In this document: piece after piece, positions 44,178-54,636 of the stretch
Position numbering within the stretch: position 1 is the first letter of the stretch
How the letters are laid out: every line of letters begins with the position of its first letter
Assembly (NCBI GenBank): GCA_027012135.1
Contig: JALUZF010000186.1
Location: forward strand, 1 to 59,831
From: Gammaproteobacteria bacterium
GTDB lineage: Bacteria > Pseudomonadota > Gammaproteobacteria > GRL18
Direction: 5' to 3'
DNA: 59,831 bases
The notes under the pieces: model-generated
The model's input: the letters and a program-made list of their open reading frames with translations, nothing else
Told to the model about the DNA's origin: nothing
Databases searched by the model: none
Made by a program: the position numbers and the translations under genes

Positions 44178-44238
44178 TTTGTATCGATTTTTTTAAGAAT
44201 AATTGTGTATCTTTGAGAGCAACCTGAGAACAGCATAA

Positions 44239-44706
44239 ATGCCTGCTAAAACCCAACAACTTGATGAATTGCTTGAACCGGTCGTCAGTTCCATGGATTT
44301 TGAATTTGTCGGGCTGGAATATATTTCACAGGGAAGACATTCAATTTTACGAATTTATATTGATTCTGATAAGGGTATCAGTGTTGATGATTGTGCCGAT
44401 GTCAGTCGTCAGCTAAGCGCTGTACTTGATGTAGAAGATCCTATTGCGACTGAATATACTCTCGAAGTATCCTCTCCGGGACTTGACCGGCCTTTGTTTA
44501 AACTGGAGCAATATGAACGGTTTGCGGGTGAAGATGTGAAATTTAAAACCCTGAGACCGCAGCTTGACAATGGTCAGCGTAAGTTCAAAGGCACAATTGA
44601 GTCAGTTGACAAAGAAAATCAGAATATAATTTTTATGGTGGACGGAGAACAGCTTGTTGTGCCGTTTACCGATATAGATAAAGCAAACATTATTGCTAAA
44701 TTTTAA
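44239..44706 (+). CDS. rimP: ribosome maturation factor RimP
   Basis: A 155-residue cytoplasmic protein needed for 30S subunit maturation. Family segments are clear: GLEYISQGRHSILRIYIDSDKGISVDDC, ADVSRQLSAVLDVED and LEVSSPGLDRPL, then a C-terminal SH3-like domain. It is first in the rimP-nusA-infB-rbfA-truB operon. The Shine-Dalgarno is weak. Confidence 0.95.
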   Translation: MPAKTQQLDELLEPVVSSMDFEFVGLEYISQGRHSILRIYIDSDKGISVDDCADVSRQLSAVLDVEDPIATEYTLEVSSPGLDRPLFKLEQYERFAGEDVKFKTLRPQLDNGQRKFKGTIESVDKENQNIIFMVDGEQLVVPFTDIDKANIIAKF

Positions 44707-44783
44707 TCAGGGCGTAGGGGCTGGTTGCTCCTGGTATCCAGTTATTGATCTCCGATAGTAATCGGAACTGTTAGGACAAAAGT

Positions 44784-46340
44784 ATGAGTAAAGAAATTCT
44801 TCTGGTTGTTGATGCCGTTTCACATGAACGTGGAATTGAAAAAGATATTATTTTTGAAGCGCTTGAAAATGCATTAGCTACGGCAACCAGGAAAAAAGCC
44901 GGTAAGGACATTGATGTCAGAGTATCCATTGACCGAGCTACCGGAGATTACGAAACTTTTCGCCGCTGGCAGGTGCTGGATGATGAAGTTGACCCCTTTG
45001 AATATTATGACAGGCAGGTTCTGCTGTCGAGAATCAAGGACGAACACCCGGATGTTAAACCCGGCGACTATATAGAAGAACCCATTGAATCCGTTGAGTT
45101 CGGTCGTATTGCAGCCCAGACAGCCAAACAGGTTATTGTGCAGAAAGTTCGCGAAGCTGAGCGTCAGAAAGTGGTGAATGAATACCAGGAACGCATTGGC
45201 GAAATGCTTTCAGGAACGGTTAAGCGCATTGAGCGCGGCAATGTCATTGTTGATATCGGCAATAATATTGATGCGATTATCAAGCGTGAAGACATGATCC
45301 CCCGCGAACCGGTACGCAATGGTGACAGAACCCGCGGTTATCTGTATGAAGTCAAGTCTCAGAACCGGGGGCCGCAATTAAGCCTGAGCCGGGTTATGCC
45401 TGAGTTTTTAATTCAGCTGTTTACTATTGAAGTTCCTGAAATAGGGGAAGGCCTGATAGAAATTCATGGTGCAGCACGTGATCCCGGTCTGCGGGCCAAA
45501 ATTGCTGTAGAAGCGCATGAAGAACGCATTGATCCTGTGGGTGCCTGTGTCGGTATGCGCGGTTCCAGGGTTCAGGTTATTTCTAATGAACTGGCCGGGG
45601 AACGGGTTGATATTATCTTATGGGATGAAAATCCGGCCCAGTTCGTTATTAACGCCATGTCACCGGCAGAGGTTCAGTCCATTGTTGTGGATGAAGAAAG
45701 TCATTCCATGGATATTGCTGTTGAAGAATCCCAGCTTTCACTGGCCATTGGACGAAATGGTCAAAACATTAAACTGGCTTCCCAGCTTACCGGTTGGGAA
45801 CTCAATGTTATGACTGTTGAGGAAGCCGAAAATAAAACTGAAGAAGAAGCCCAGAAAATTATTAATCAGATGATGGAAAATCTGAATATTGATGAAGACC
45901 TGGCTATTTTATTATTAAACGAAGGCTTTACCTCTCTGGAAGAAGTGGCTTATGTGCCGCTGCAGGAGATGCTGGAAATAGAAGAGCTGGATGAAGATAC
46001 GATTATGGCCCTGCGTGAAAGGGCCAAGGACGTACTGCTCACCAGGGCCATTCGTGATGAAGAACAGCTCAGTGATGCTGAGCCTGCTACCGATTTACTG
46101 GAAATGGAGGGTATGGATGAAACGCTGGCTCATAAACTAGCCTCCAGAAACATTATATCCATGGAAGATCTGGCAGAACAGTCAGTAGACGAACTGCTTG
46201 ATATAGAAGGTATAGATGAAGCCAAAGCGGCTGAATTGATTATGACCGCTCGAGCCCCGTGGTTTGCTGAGGAAGAACAGAACAATGACACGGCCAGTGT
46301 CGATAAACCATCAGAACAGCAGCTAGAAGATAAGCAATAA
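44784..46340 (+). CDS. nusA: transcription termination/antitermination factor NusA
   Basis: A 518-residue RNA-polymerase-binding factor controlling pausing, termination and antitermination. In order: N-terminal polymerase-binding domain (about 1-125), S1 domain (about 135-200, [15 protein letters not shown]), two KH domains (about 230-345, including [19 protein letters not shown]), and two C-terminal acidic helix-hairpin-helix repeats (about 365-420 and 440-495). Both C-terminal repeats are present, as in E. coli and unlike many other bacteria. It lies 77 bp after rimP. Confidence 0.96.
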   Translation: MSKEILLVVDAVSHERGIEKDIIFEALENALATATRKKAGKDIDVRVSIDRATGDYETFRRWQVLDDEVDPFEYYDRQVLLSRIKDEHPDVKPGDYIEEPIESVEFGRIAAQTAKQVIVQKVREAERQKVVNEYQERIGEMLSGTVKRIERGNVIVDIGNNIDAIIKREDMIPREPVRNGDRTRGYLYEVKSQNRGPQLSLSRVMPEFLIQLFTIEVPEIGEGLIEIHGAARDPGLRAKIAVEAHEERIDPVGACVGMRGSRVQVISNELAGERVDIILWDENPAQFVINAMSPAEVQSIVVDEESHSMDIAVEESQLSLAIGRNGQNIKLASQLTGWELNVMTVEEAENKTEEEAQKIINQMMENLNIDEDLAILLLNEGFTSLEEVAYVPLQEMLEIEELDEDTIMALRERAKDVLLTRAIRDEEQLSDAEPATDLLEMEGMDETLAHKLASRNIISMEDLAEQSVDELLDIEGIDEAKAAELIMTARAPWFAEEEQNNDTASVDKPSEQQLEDKQ

Positions 46341-46363
46341 GCGGTTGGGCGAGGAGAGAAATT

Positions 46364-49009
46364 ATGTCAGAAACCAAAGTTAAAGAATTTGCCGAAACCG
46401 TCGGTACGCCTGTCGATCGACTGATCACACAGATGCATGGTGCCGGAATTAAAGTCGAAGGTCCGGACTCAGCCGTAACGGAAGAAGAAAAACAGCAATT
46501 GCTGGCTTATCTGCGTGACAAGCATGGTGCAGGCAGCAGCAGCCCGAATAAAATTACCCTGAAACGTAAAACCACAACCGAACTGACGGCGGCTTCAAGT
46601 TCTAAAAAAGGCGGCAAAAAAGTTAAGGTAGAAGTTCGCAAGAAGCGAACCTATATAAAACGCAGTGCCCTTGAAGATACCCAACCTGCTATTTCAGCAG
46701 AAGAAGAACTGCTTGAAGTCAGGCGTCTGGAAGAACAGAAGGCTGTAGAAGAAGAACAGGCCAGGCTGGAAGCAGAAGCAGCCAGACAGGCCGAGGAGGC
46801 CAAAGCAGCAGAAGCGGCTTCTACAAAGACAGCGGAAACAGAACAAGCGGTTGAAAACAAAACTAATGGTGAGCCTTCAGCTAAGGAAGAGCCCTCAGCT
46901 GATAAAGAGCCCTCAGCTGGTAAAGAGCCCTCAGCTGGTAAAGAGCCCTCAGCTAGTGAAAAGCCTTCAGCCAAGTCAGCCGAACAGCTTGAAATTGAAG
47001 AACGGGCCAGAAAACAGACCAAACCTATTCTTAAGGAAGCCCCCAGACCTGACAAGACCACAAAAGCTAAACAGAGACATCCTGATAAACCCAGGTTCTC
47101 TGATAAAGACAAGAAAAGCAGCAAGTCTGCCGGTCGTTCCCGTAAGGGCAAACTGAGTGTTGATGAAAAGCAGGGCGGCAAAGGTCGTTTCAAGAAAAAA
47201 AGAGCCTCTGCACCTAATATTGAAACCAGGCACGTATTTGAAATGCCGACTGAGAAGAAAGTACTGGAAATTCCAGTGCCTGAAACTATCAAGGTTGGTG
47301 ATCTGGCGCAGAAAATGTCGGTTAAAGCCGGTGAAATCATTAAAGTTATGATGAATATGGGCAGCATGGTTACCATTAACCAGATGCTGGATCAGGAAAC
47401 CGCATCCATCGTTATAGAAGAAATGGGCCATATACCGGTTGCCATGAAAAATGATGAAATTGAAGATACCCTGATGGAAACTCATAATGAAGGTGAAGCT
47501 GTGCCCAGGGCTCCGGTGGTCACAATTATGGGGCATGTTGACCATGGTAAAACTTCCTTACTGGATTATATTCGTGAGTCCAAAGTGACAGAAGGGGAAG
47601 CCGGGGGTATTACCCAGCATATAGGTGCTTATCATGTGGATACTGATAAAGGTATGATCACCTTCCTGGATACTCCAGGACATGCCGCCTTTACTGCCAT
47701 GCGTTCCCGTGGTGCCAATGCGACGGATATCGTTATTGTCGTCGTTGCAGCAGATGACGGCGTTAAGCCTCAGACCAAGGAAGCCATTCAGCATGCTAAA
47801 GCCGCCGATGTGCCTATTATTGTTGCAATCAACAAGATAGATAAGGAAGCCGCTGATCCCGAACGAGTTAAGAATGAACTGGCAGCTCTGGATGTGATCC
47901 CTGAAGAGTGGGGTGGTGATGTCATGTTTATACCTGTTTCTGCCAAAACCGGTGAAGGTATTGATGATCTGCTTGATGCCATTTCTGTAACAGCTGAAAT
48001 TATGGAGCTGAAGGCTATTCCTGATGGGCCTGCTAAAGGCGTGGTTATTGAATCACGTCTGGACAGAGGCCGTGGTGTAGTAGTTACCATCCTGGTTCAG
48101 GAAGGTGTACTGAAAAAAGGTGATATCATTATTGCCGGTCAGGACTACGGCCGTATTCGTGCCATGGTTGATGAAAACGGTAAGACCATCAAGGAAGCCG
48201 GACCTTCAATTCCGGTTGAAGTACTGGGTCTTTCCGGTACACCGGCCGCCGGTGCGGAAGTCATGGTGGTTAAGGATGAACGTAAAGCACGGGAAGTGGC
48301 TCTGTTCCGTCAGGGTAAATACCGTGATGTTAAACTGGCCCGTCAGCAGGCCGCCAAGCTGGAAAATATGTTTACCCAGATGGAAAGTGGAGATGTTAAG
48401 ACTATTAACATTGTGCTTAAAGCCGATGTGCAGGGTTCTGTAGAAGCGATTTCTGAATCACTGAAAAAACTTTCTACCGATGAAGTCAAGGTTAATATTG
48501 TGGCTGACGGGGTAGGCGGAATCAATGGTTCTGATGCTCAGCTGGCTGTGGCTTCCGGGGCTATTATTATCGGCTTCAACGTCCGTGCCGATGCGACGGC
48601 GAAAAAGATCATTGAAACAGAAGATATTGATCTGCATTACTACAGTATTATTTATGATCTGCTGGATGAAGTTAAATCTGCTATGACCGGTATGCTGTCA
48701 CCTGAATTCAGGGAAGAAATTATTGGTCTGGCTGAAGTGCGTGATGTGTTTCGTTCTCCCAAGCTCGGTGCCATTGCCGGCTGTATGGTTATAGACGGCG
48801 TGGTTAAACGTAGCAATCCTATACGTATACTGCGTGATAATGTGGTTATTTATGAAGGTGAACTGGAATCACTGCGTCGCTTTAAAGATGATGTACCGGA
48901 AGTTAAAAACGGTATGGAATGCGGTATCGGCGTTAAAAACTACAATGATGTCAAGCCCGGTGATCAGATTGAGGTGTACGAGCGTGTTCAGGTTAAAAGA
49001 ACACTATAG
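46364..49009 (+). CDS. infB: translation initiation factor IF-2
   Basis: An 881-residue GTPase that places initiator tRNA on the 30S subunit. It has the N-terminal IF2-N fold, a long charged Ala/Glu/Lys-rich linker, a second IF2-N domain (about 305-360), the G domain (GHVDHGKTS near 386-394, [12 protein letters not shown]) and domains II-IV. The linker contains a short tandem repeat (residues about 168-205). It starts behind GGAGAG, 23 bp after nusA. Confidence 0.96.
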   Translation: MSETKVKEFAETVGTPVDRLITQMHGAGIKVEGPDSAVTEEEKQQLLAYLRDKHGAGSSSPNKITLKRKTTTELTAASSSKKGGKKVKVEVRKKRTYIKRSALEDTQPAISAEEELLEVRRLEEQKAVEEEQARLEAEAARQAEEAKAAEAASTKTAETEQAVENKTNGEPSAKEEPSADKEPSAGKEPSAGKEPSASEKPSAKSAEQLEIEERARKQTKPILKEAPRPDKTTKAKQRHPDKPRFSDKDKKSSKSAGRSRKGKLSVDEKQGGKGRFKKKRASAPNIETRHVFEMPTEKKVLEIPVPETIKVGDLAQKMSVKAGEIIKVMMNMGSMVTINQMLDQETASIVIEEMGHIPVAMKNDEIEDTLMETHNEGEAVPRAPVVTIMGHVDHGKTSLLDYIRESKVTEGEAGGITQHIGAYHVDTDKGMITFLDTPGHAAFTAMRSRGANATDIVIVVVAADDGVKPQTKEAIQHAKAADVPIIVAINKIDKEAADPERVKNELAALDVIPEEWGGDVMFIPVSAKTGEGIDDLLDAISVTAEIMELKAIPDGPAKGVVIESRLDRGRGVVVTILVQEGVLKKGDIIIAGQDYGRIRAMVDENGKTIKEAGPSIPVEVLGLSGTPAAGAEVMVVKDERKAREVALFRQGKYRDVKLARQQAAKLENMFTQMESGDVKTINIVLKADVQGSVEAISESLKKLSTDEVKVNIVADGVGGINGSDAQLAVASGAIIIGFNVRADATAKKIIETEDIDLHYYSIIYDLLDEVKSAMTGMLSPEFREEIIGLAEVRDVFRSPKLGAIAGCMVIDGVVKRSNPIRILRDNVVIYEGELESLRRFKDDVPEVKNGMECGIGVKNYNDVKPGDQIEVYERVQVKRTL
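46869..46970 (+). repeat. infB: 18-bp tandem repeat inside infB
   Basis: About five to six units related to GAGCCCTCAGCTGGTAAA, encoding repeats of [18 protein letters not shown] in the IF-2 linker. Two central units are identical. It keeps frame because the period is a multiple of three. Such linker repeats can vary in copy number between strains. Confidence 0.75.
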
Positions 49010-49045
49010 TCTTTTTTACAGCTAACTAAATACAGGCACTAAACA

Positions 49046-49450
49046 ATGGCAGGTAATCAGAATCGCAGTCGTCGGGTTGGTGAACTTATCCAGAGGGAAC
49101 TGGCTACTATGCTTATGCGTGAGGTTAAGGATCCGCGCCTGTCCATGGTATCTATAACGGCCGTTGATGTTACCCGGGATCTGAGCCTGGCACGGGTTTA
49201 CTATACGGTTATTAATTCAGACCGGGATGCCAGCCTGCTGGATGATGTCAGACAGGGACTGAACAGGGCCAGCGGATTTTTACGCCATGAGCTGGGACAG
49301 CGGATCAAACTGCGTATAGTGCCCCAGTTACAGTTTCGCTATGACGAATCAGTACAACATGGTGCTCGTCTGACTCAGCTTATTGATCAGGTTATAGAAG
49401 AAGACAAAAAGCATCACCATTCCTCTGACAAAGACGACCAGACAGACTGA
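49046..49450 (+). CDS. rbfA: ribosome-binding factor A
   Basis: A 134-residue KH-like protein for 16S rRNA maturation. It shows RSRRVGELIQRELATML, VKDPRLSMVSITAVDVTRDLSLARVY and LRIVPQLQFRYDESVQHGARL, all typical. The C terminus is a short acidic/His tail. It lies 36 bp after infB and 7 bp before truB. Confidence 0.95.
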   Translation: MAGNQNRSRRVGELIQRELATMLMREVKDPRLSMVSITAVDVTRDLSLARVYYTVINSDRDASLLDDVRQGLNRASGFLRHELGQRIKLRIVPQLQFRYDESVQHGARLTQLIDQVIEEDKKHHHSSDKDDQTD

Positions 49451-49457
49451 ATCATTC

Positions 49458-50414
49458 ATGGCGCGTAGAAAAAAAGGCCGTCCTGTCAATGGCATTCTTG
49501 TTCTTGATAAACCTTCAGACATCACTTCTAATGCCGCATTACAGAAAGTAAAACGGCTCTTTGATGCCCAGAAAGCCGGTCATACCGGCAGTCTGGATCC
49601 CCTTGCTACCGGTGTGTTGCCCATTTGCCTGGGTGAAGCAACCAAACTTTCCCATTATCTGCTTGATGCTCATAAACGATACCGGGCAAAATGCTTCCTC
49701 GGTACTACGACGACTACCGGCGATTCTGAAGGGGAAATACTGGAGCAGCGACCGGTAGCTGAACTGGATGAAGCCCGTTTACTGGGCTTACTGGAAACCT
49801 TTAAAGGCACTCAGCAACAGACACCTCCCATGTATTCGGCATTAAAACATAATGGCCGTCCTCTGTACGAATATGCCAGAAATGGTATCGAAATTAAGCG
49901 AAAAAGCCGTGAAATTACCATTTTCGAGTTAAATCTTCTGAATTGTAAGTGGTCCCCGGATAACCCCGATAGAAGCCCTTTTATTGAGCTCGAAGTACTT
50001 TGTTCCAAGGGGACTTATATTCGTTCCCTGTGTGAAGATATCGGCCGTGCTTTAGGCTGTGGTGCCCATATTGCAGAGCTTCGACGTCTGGAAGCTGAAC
50101 CTTTTACTCTGTCCCAGGCTGTCAGCCTGGAGCAACTGGCACAGCAGGAAGATTTTGCTCAACGGGAAAAGTTACTGCTGCCGGTTGATTCGGCCATAGC
50201 CGGTTTCCCTGCCGTTCACCTCAGCAGTGAGGAAAAGGAGCGCATAGAACATGGCCATGAAATTGAGTTTAAAGCCTTTAACCAGCATAAAGCTTTAAAA
50301 AAACATGAAACCGAGAATATAAATTTTCGGCTGTATTTTAATAATACCCTGATTGCACTGGCGGTTCTTGATCAAAATGGTATGTTAAAACCCAAACGAC
50401 TGCTGTTTTTATAA
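49458..50414 (+). CDS. truB: tRNA pseudouridine-55 synthase
   Basis: A 318-residue enzyme forming pseudouridine 55 in the tRNA T-loop. Visible are GILVLDKPSDITSN, the catalytic Asp in AGHTGSLDPLATGVLPICLG, and CSKGTYIRSLCEDIG. A C-terminal PUA-like region follows. It is last in the rimP operon; rpsO begins 235 bp later from its own promoter. Confidence 0.95.
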   Translation: MARRKKGRPVNGILVLDKPSDITSNAALQKVKRLFDAQKAGHTGSLDPLATGVLPICLGEATKLSHYLLDAHKRYRAKCFLGTTTTTGDSEGEILEQRPVAELDEARLLGLLETFKGTQQQTPPMYSALKHNGRPLYEYARNGIEIKRKSREITIFELNLLNCKWSPDNPDRSPFIELEVLCSKGTYIRSLCEDIGRALGCGAHIAELRRLEAEPFTLSQAVSLEQLAQQEDFAQREKLLLPVDSAIAGFPAVHLSSEEKERIEHGHEIEFKAFNQHKALKKHETENINFRLYFNNTLIALAVLDQNGMLKPKRLLFL

Positions 50415-50498
50415 AGACGGCTGTAAACACCTGATTTTATCCGTCATTTTAGCTGACATTGAGCATTTTATATTGACAATTTAAAGCGGGTTTAATGC

Positions 50499-50527
50499 TT
50501 GTTTAATATCAGTTGAACAGGTAAAAT
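50499..50527 (+). promoter_or_regulatory. candidate rpsO promoter
   Basis: TTGTTT (50499-50504), 17 bases, TAAAAT (50522-50527), in the truB-rpsO gap. An alternative -35 TTGACA (50473-50478) has no well-spaced -10. Confidence 0.4.
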
Positions 50528-50539
50528 ACGCACCTTTAC

Positions 50540-50566
50540 AGGATCGTAATAATACGATCCTCTTTT
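50540..50566 (+). terminator. leader hairpin between truB and rpsO
   Basis: AGGATCGTA (50540-50548), a four-base loop, TACGATCCT (50553-50561), then CTTTT. It may end the truB operon or attenuate rpsO. Confidence 0.5.
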
Positions 50567-50649
50567 AGCAACACTCTATAATTGAGTTGCACTGGTTTAA
50601 ATCGGGATAATCGATTTTTTCTGGTACTTTAATGTTTTAGGAGTAATAC

Positions 50650-50916
50650 ATGATTTCTGCACAACAAAAAAGCGCAATAATTGAAGAACACAGCCGCGGT
50701 ACTAATGATACAGGTTCCCCTGAAGTTCAGGTAGCCCTGTTAACAGCCCGCATCCTGGATCTGACAGAACACTTTAAAGAACACAAGCATGATTTCCATT
50801 CCCGCCAGGGTCTGTTAAGAATGGTCAGCAAACGTCGTAAAATGCTGGATTATCTGAAGAAAAAAGACGTTGAGCGTTATCGTGCACTTATCTCTAAACT
50901 GGGTCTGCGTAAGTAA
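50650..50916 (+). CDS. rpsO: 30S ribosomal protein S15
   Basis: An 88-residue protein, the usual length of S15. It shows [22 protein letters not shown] and [27 protein letters not shown]. It starts behind AGGAG and precedes pnp, as in E. coli. Confidence 0.97.
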   Translation: MISAQQKSAIIEEHSRGTNDTGSPEVQVALLTARILDLTEHFKEHKHDFHSRQGLLRMVSKRRKMLDYLKKKDVERYRALISKLGLRK

Positions 50917-50982
50917 TTAACCCGTAAGATTTATTAATTTTTAGTAACTATTCAGCATAAAATAGTATGACATAGAGCAATT

Positions 50983-51131
50983 GACTGCAGGTAGTGTGTT
51001 TACGGGGTTTTGAAAACATGGATGTTTTCACAATCACCAGGATAAGAACTTTTTACAAAACAAGTTTTGAAAAGTTCTAAACTAATACATGGATGTACTT
51101 GAGCACCCCCGGAAATACATTACCTGCAGTC
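50983..51131 (+). ncRNA. long leader stem-loop before pnp, probable RNase III site
   Basis: GACTGCAGGTA (50983-50993) pairs with TACCTGCAGTC (51121-51131), and the next 14 bases on each side pair at 11 positions, giving a stem of about 25 bp. Smaller hairpins (AAAACAT/ATGTTTT and AGAACTTTT/AAAAGTTCT) fill the top. In E. coli the rpsO-pnp spacer holds an RNase III-cut hairpin used for PNPase autoregulation; position and form match, sequence does not need to. Confidence 0.65.
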
Positions 51132-51200
51132 ATTTGCGGTCCGATACACTGAATAGATACAATTTTATACATTAGCCGAATATAACGGAGCAAAAGTAGC

Positions 51201-53321
51201 GTGACACCAATTAAAAGAACCTTTCAGTACGGCCAGGACACCGTCACTCTTGAAACAGGCGAGATAGCTCGTCAGGCATCCGGTGCCGTTATGGTCAATA
51301 TGGGTGGAACTACCGTCTTTGTAACTGCGGTAGCCCGAAAAGAACCTAAACCAGGTACTGATTTTTTCCCCTTAACCATTAATTATCAGGAAAAAGCCTA
51401 CGCGGCAGGAAAAATCCCCGGTGGTTTTTTCAAACGAGAAGGTCGTCCAACTGAAAATGAAACTCTGGTTGCACGCTTAATTGACCGTCCGCTACGTCCT
51501 CTGTTTCCAAAAGGCTATTACAACGAAATTCAGGTCATCTGTACCGTGGTTTCCCTAAACCCTGAAGTTGACCCTGATATTCCATCTATGATTGGTGCTT
51601 CTGCAGCACTCAGTCTGGCGGATGTGCCTTTTAACGGTCCTATCGGCTGTTGCCGGGTCGGCTATAGCGAAAGTGAATATCAGCTTAATCCAACCCGTGA
51701 GCAGCTGGATGAATCAGAACTGGACCTGGTTGTTGCCGGTACCGACACTGCGGTTCTGATGGTTGAGTCAGAAGCTGATGAACTGCCTGAAGACGTTATG
51801 CTTGGTGCGGTAATGTACGGTCATGAGCAGTTACAGACTGTAATTAACGAAATTAATGAGTTTGTTAAAGAAGTTGGTGTAACCAGAACGGAATGGACTG
51901 CACCTGAAGTGGATCAGGAACTGGTGGATACCGTTGCCAGTGAATGTGAAGCAGATGTCGTTGAAACCTATAAAATCAGCGACAAGCTGGAGCGTCTGAA
52001 CAAGCTGGATGATATTCGTAATACCCTGATTGAAAAGTTAGCTTCCGGTGAAGATTCCAAATGGGATGCGTCGGAATTATCCAATGCCTTCTATAAACTT
52101 GAAAAGAAAGTTGTACGCAGCAGTATTATTGCAGGCAATCCCCGTATTGATGGTCGTGATACTAAAACGGTTCGTCCTCTGCATATTCGTACTGGCGTTC
52201 TGGAACGTACTCACGGTTCGGCACTGTTTACCCGTGGTGAAACCCAGGCACTGGTCGTTACCACTTTAGGTACTGCCCGTGATGCACAGATCATTGATGC
52301 TCTGGAAGGCAGCTATAAAGATTCCTTTATGCTGCATTATAACTTCCCTCCATACAGTGTGGGTGAAACCGGTATGGTTGGTTCTCCCAAACGTCGGGAA
52401 ATCGGTCATGGCCGTCTGGCAAAACGCGGTGTGGCAGCGGTAATGCCGACCGTTGAAGAATTCCCGTACACCATTCGGGTGGTTTCAGAAATCACTGAAT
52501 CCAACGGTTCCAGTTCCATGGCTTCTGTCTGTGGTACCAGCCTGTCACTGATGGATGCTGGTGTGCCTATTTCTTCCCCGGTTGCAGGTATTGCAATGGG
52601 GCTGATTAAAGAAGACGACAACTTTGCGGTTCTGACGGATATTCTGGGTGATGAAGATCATCTGGGTGATATGGACTTTAAAGTGGCCGGTACTGAAACT
52701 GGTGTTAATGCCCTGCAGATGGATATCAAGATCGAGGGTATTACCAAAGAGATTATGCAAATCGCTCTGGATCAGGCCAAAGATGCACGCCTGCACATCC
52801 TGGAACAGATGAATGCCGTTATTTCTGAACCTAATACGGATATGTCAGATTTTGCACCACGCATTCTGACTATGCAGATTAACCCTGAAAAGATTCGTGA
52901 TGTTATCGGTAAGGGCGGTTCAACCATTAAGGCCCTGACTGAAGAAACCAGCGCCAATATTGATATTGATGAAGAAGGTATTGTTAAAATTTCTTCTGTT
53001 GATAATGTTGCTGCACAGGAATGTAAACGTCGTATTGAAGAAATTACCGCCGATGTTGAAGTGGGTAAAATCTACAATGGCCGCGTAACCAAGATCATGG
53101 ACTTTGGTGCCTTTGTCACTATTATCCCCGGTAAAGATGGTCTGGTTCATATTTCTCAAATCTGTGAAGAGCGTGTTAATAACGTTACTGACAAATTATC
53201 CGAAGGTGAATTTGTTGATGTTAAAGTACTCGAAATTGACAAGCAGGGACGTATTCGCCTGAGTATGAAGGCTATTGCTGCTGATGCTGCCAGGTCAGAC
53301 AGCGGATCTACTGAAGAATAA
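51201..53321 (+). CDS. pnp: polyribonucleotide nucleotidyltransferase
   Basis: A 706-residue phosphorolytic 3'-5' exoribonuclease of the degradosome. In order: first RNase PH domain (about 10-145), helical linker, second RNase PH domain (about 320-540; [26 protein letters not shown]), KH (about 553-610; [23 protein letters not shown]) and S1 (about 622-690). The start is GTG at 51201 with GGAG ten bases before it. It follows rpsO and the long leader hairpin. Confidence 0.97.
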   Translation: MTPIKRTFQYGQDTVTLETGEIARQASGAVMVNMGGTTVFVTAVARKEPKPGTDFFPLTINYQEKAYAAGKIPGGFFKREGRPTENETLVARLIDRPLRPLFPKGYYNEIQVICTVVSLNPEVDPDIPSMIGASAALSLADVPFNGPIGCCRVGYSESEYQLNPTREQLDESELDLVVAGTDTAVLMVESEADELPEDVMLGAVMYGHEQLQTVINEINEFVKEVGVTRTEWTAPEVDQELVDTVASECEADVVETYKISDKLERLNKLDDIRNTLIEKLASGEDSKWDASELSNAFYKLEKKVVRSSIIAGNPRIDGRDTKTVRPLHIRTGVLERTHGSALFTRGETQALVVTTLGTARDAQIIDALEGSYKDSFMLHYNFPPYSVGETGMVGSPKRREIGHGRLAKRGVAAVMPTVEEFPYTIRVVSEITESNGSSSMASVCGTSLSLMDAGVPISSPVAGIAMGLIKEDDNFAVLTDILGDEDHLGDMDFKVAGTETGVNALQMDIKIEGITKEIMQIALDQAKDARLHILEQMNAVISEPNTDMSDFAPRILTMQINPEKIRDVIGKGGSTIKALTEETSANIDIDEEGIVKISSVDNVAAQECKRRIEEITADVEVGKIYNGRVTKIMDFGAFVTIIPGKDGLVHISQICEERVNNVTDKLSEGEFVDVKVLEIDKQGRIRLSMKAIAADAARSDSGSTEE

Positions 53322-53331
53322 GCTGTTTTAT

Positions 53332-53390
53332 TTCCCCTTCTTATGAAGGGGAATTGAAGGGCTGCAGCTCTGCATACCCGCCCCTCAATT
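53332..53390. repeat. REP-like hairpin element, copy 2
   Basis: CCCCTTC, TTAT, GAAGGGG (53334-53351) matches the element at 32309. A second inverted pair follows: GAATTGAAGGG (53351-53361) with CCCCTCAATTC (53380-53390), 10 of 11 matching. It directly follows pnp and may stabilise the mRNA 3' end. Confidence 0.5.
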
Positions 53391-53419
53391 CTTTCTAGTA
53401 ATCTGAATCATTTCTATTA

Positions 53420-53437
53420 TGTAAGCAATCGCTTACA
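53420..53437. promoter_or_regulatory. TGTAAGC-N4-GCTTACA inverted repeat upstream of the kinase genes
   Basis: A perfect 7+4+7 dyad about 110-130 bases before the first kinase. It could be an operator for the kinase-FHA cluster. No matching regulator is in the window. Confidence 0.35.
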
Positions 53438-53546
53438 GGCAATTATCAAAAAGTAAGCTACAATTTACTAAATACCTGTTTGTTTTCAGGTAGGTACAGT
53501 ATCAATTTAACAATTCTTATTTCATATGGTATCAAATAATAATAAT

Positions 53547-54524
53547 ATGAGTGTTATTAAGGGTTATACAATTCAGGGGATTCTTGCCAAAGGTGGTATG
53601 GCAACCATTTATATTGCGCAGCAGGAGTCTCTTAAGCGTCAGGTTGCATTAAAGGTGCTTAACCCTAAACTGGATACTGTCATTCTGGATCACTTCCTTG
53701 ATGAAAGCCGTATAATTGCTTCCCTGAAGCACCCTAATATTATACCCGTATACGATGTTGGCAGGGTAGGGATCCACTTTTATCATGCCATGGAGTACCT
53801 TGAAGGCGGGGATCTTGAAGCCCGTATTGCCCAGAAACAAATTGATGTGCATACGGCTCTGGAGATCATACTGGAATTATCCGATGCACTTTACCTGGTG
53901 CATAGTAAAGGCATTATTCACGGTGATATCAAACCCGCTAATATTGTTTTTCGTTCTGACGACTGTCCGGTATTAACTGACTTTGGTATTTCCAAACGAG
54001 TTGATACCACCGGTAAGGAACAGAATGCGGAAGGCATTCTTACCAGCCCAACTTATGCCAGTCCGGAATTAATACAGGGCCATCATTTTGATCACAGAAC
54101 AGATATCTACAGTCTGGGTATTGTCCTGTATGAAATGCTGGTTGGAGAAAAGCCCTTTAAAGGTGAAACCAGGCTGGAAATGATTGCCAGCAGCATCCAG
54201 GACCCAGTCCCGACCTTACCTGAAAATCTGATGCCATTACAGCCTCTGATGGATCACATGCTGGCCAAGGATCCCGATGAGCGAATTGCTGATGGCCGTA
54301 TGATAAGCCGTTATATTAAAAAGTATCTCAGGGATCATCCCCGTTCAACACAAACTGCTCAGAATCTGGCCGATGATTCCGGTTTCAGCAGCAAGGTTGT
54401 CGTTGAATATGTATCCGAATCAAAACCCGGCATAAAGGAAACTTCCTCAAAAGCTCTGGTTCCTCTGCTTATTGTATTATTTTCCATCGCCGTAGCCGCC
54501 ATAATATGGTACTTTATCATCTGA
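53547..54524 (+). CDS. membrane Ser/Thr protein kinase
   Basis: A Hanks-type kinase of about 325 residues. The kinase domain (about 4-260) has a glycine loop (LAKGGMATIY), Lys in VALKVL, the helix C Glu in DESRII, a catalytic loop HGDIKPANIVF (Gly replaces Arg of HRD, so it is not an RD kinase), DFG and YASPELIQG. One C-terminal membrane helix (about 300-322) leaves almost nothing outside, so sensing is probably not extracytoplasmic. Start 53547 aligns with the paralogue at 54637; 53526 is also possible; neither has a ribosome-binding site. Substrates are likely near: an FHA protein is two genes on. Confidence 0.87.
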   Translation: MSVIKGYTIQGILAKGGMATIYIAQQESLKRQVALKVLNPKLDTVILDHFLDESRIIASLKHPNIIPVYDVGRVGIHFYHAMEYLEGGDLEARIAQKQIDVHTALEIILELSDALYLVHSKGIIHGDIKPANIVFRSDDCPVLTDFGISKRVDTTGKEQNAEGILTSPTYASPELIQGHHFDHRTDIYSLGIVLYEMLVGEKPFKGETRLEMIASSIQDPVPTLPENLMPLQPLMDHMLAKDPDERIADGRMISRYIKKYLRDHPRSTQTAQNLADDSGFSSKVVVEYVSESKPGIKETSSKALVPLLIVLFSIAVAAIIWYFII

Positions 54525-54636
54525 TTTTTATTTCTGCCTGTTATGCCCGTTTCCTATCTGCGCAATATGTACTAATATAAGAAATAAAAACAATTTTCCA
54601 GATTTAATTCTTATAAAAATCCGACAGCTGTAAATA

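Larger units (their letters stand above)
43608..44238. other. gene-free region between the HDOD and rimP genes
   Basis: About 630 bases without a supportable gene. It holds the promoter side of the HDOD gene, a solo MITE end (43862-43902) and a terminator-like hairpin before rimP (44156-44177). No tRNA could be folded by eye, although many gammaproteobacteria have metY before rimP. Confidence 0.6.

Noticed and set aside
43900-44238. A tRNA (metY-like) gene before rimP
   Set aside because: No cloverleaf or T-loop sequence could be found by eye; only a MITE end and a hairpin are present.
46651-47376. A 241-codon minus-strand frame inside infB
   Set aside because: It mirrors the repetitive Ala/Glu/Lys-rich linker of IF-2; strong coding evidence is on the plus strand.
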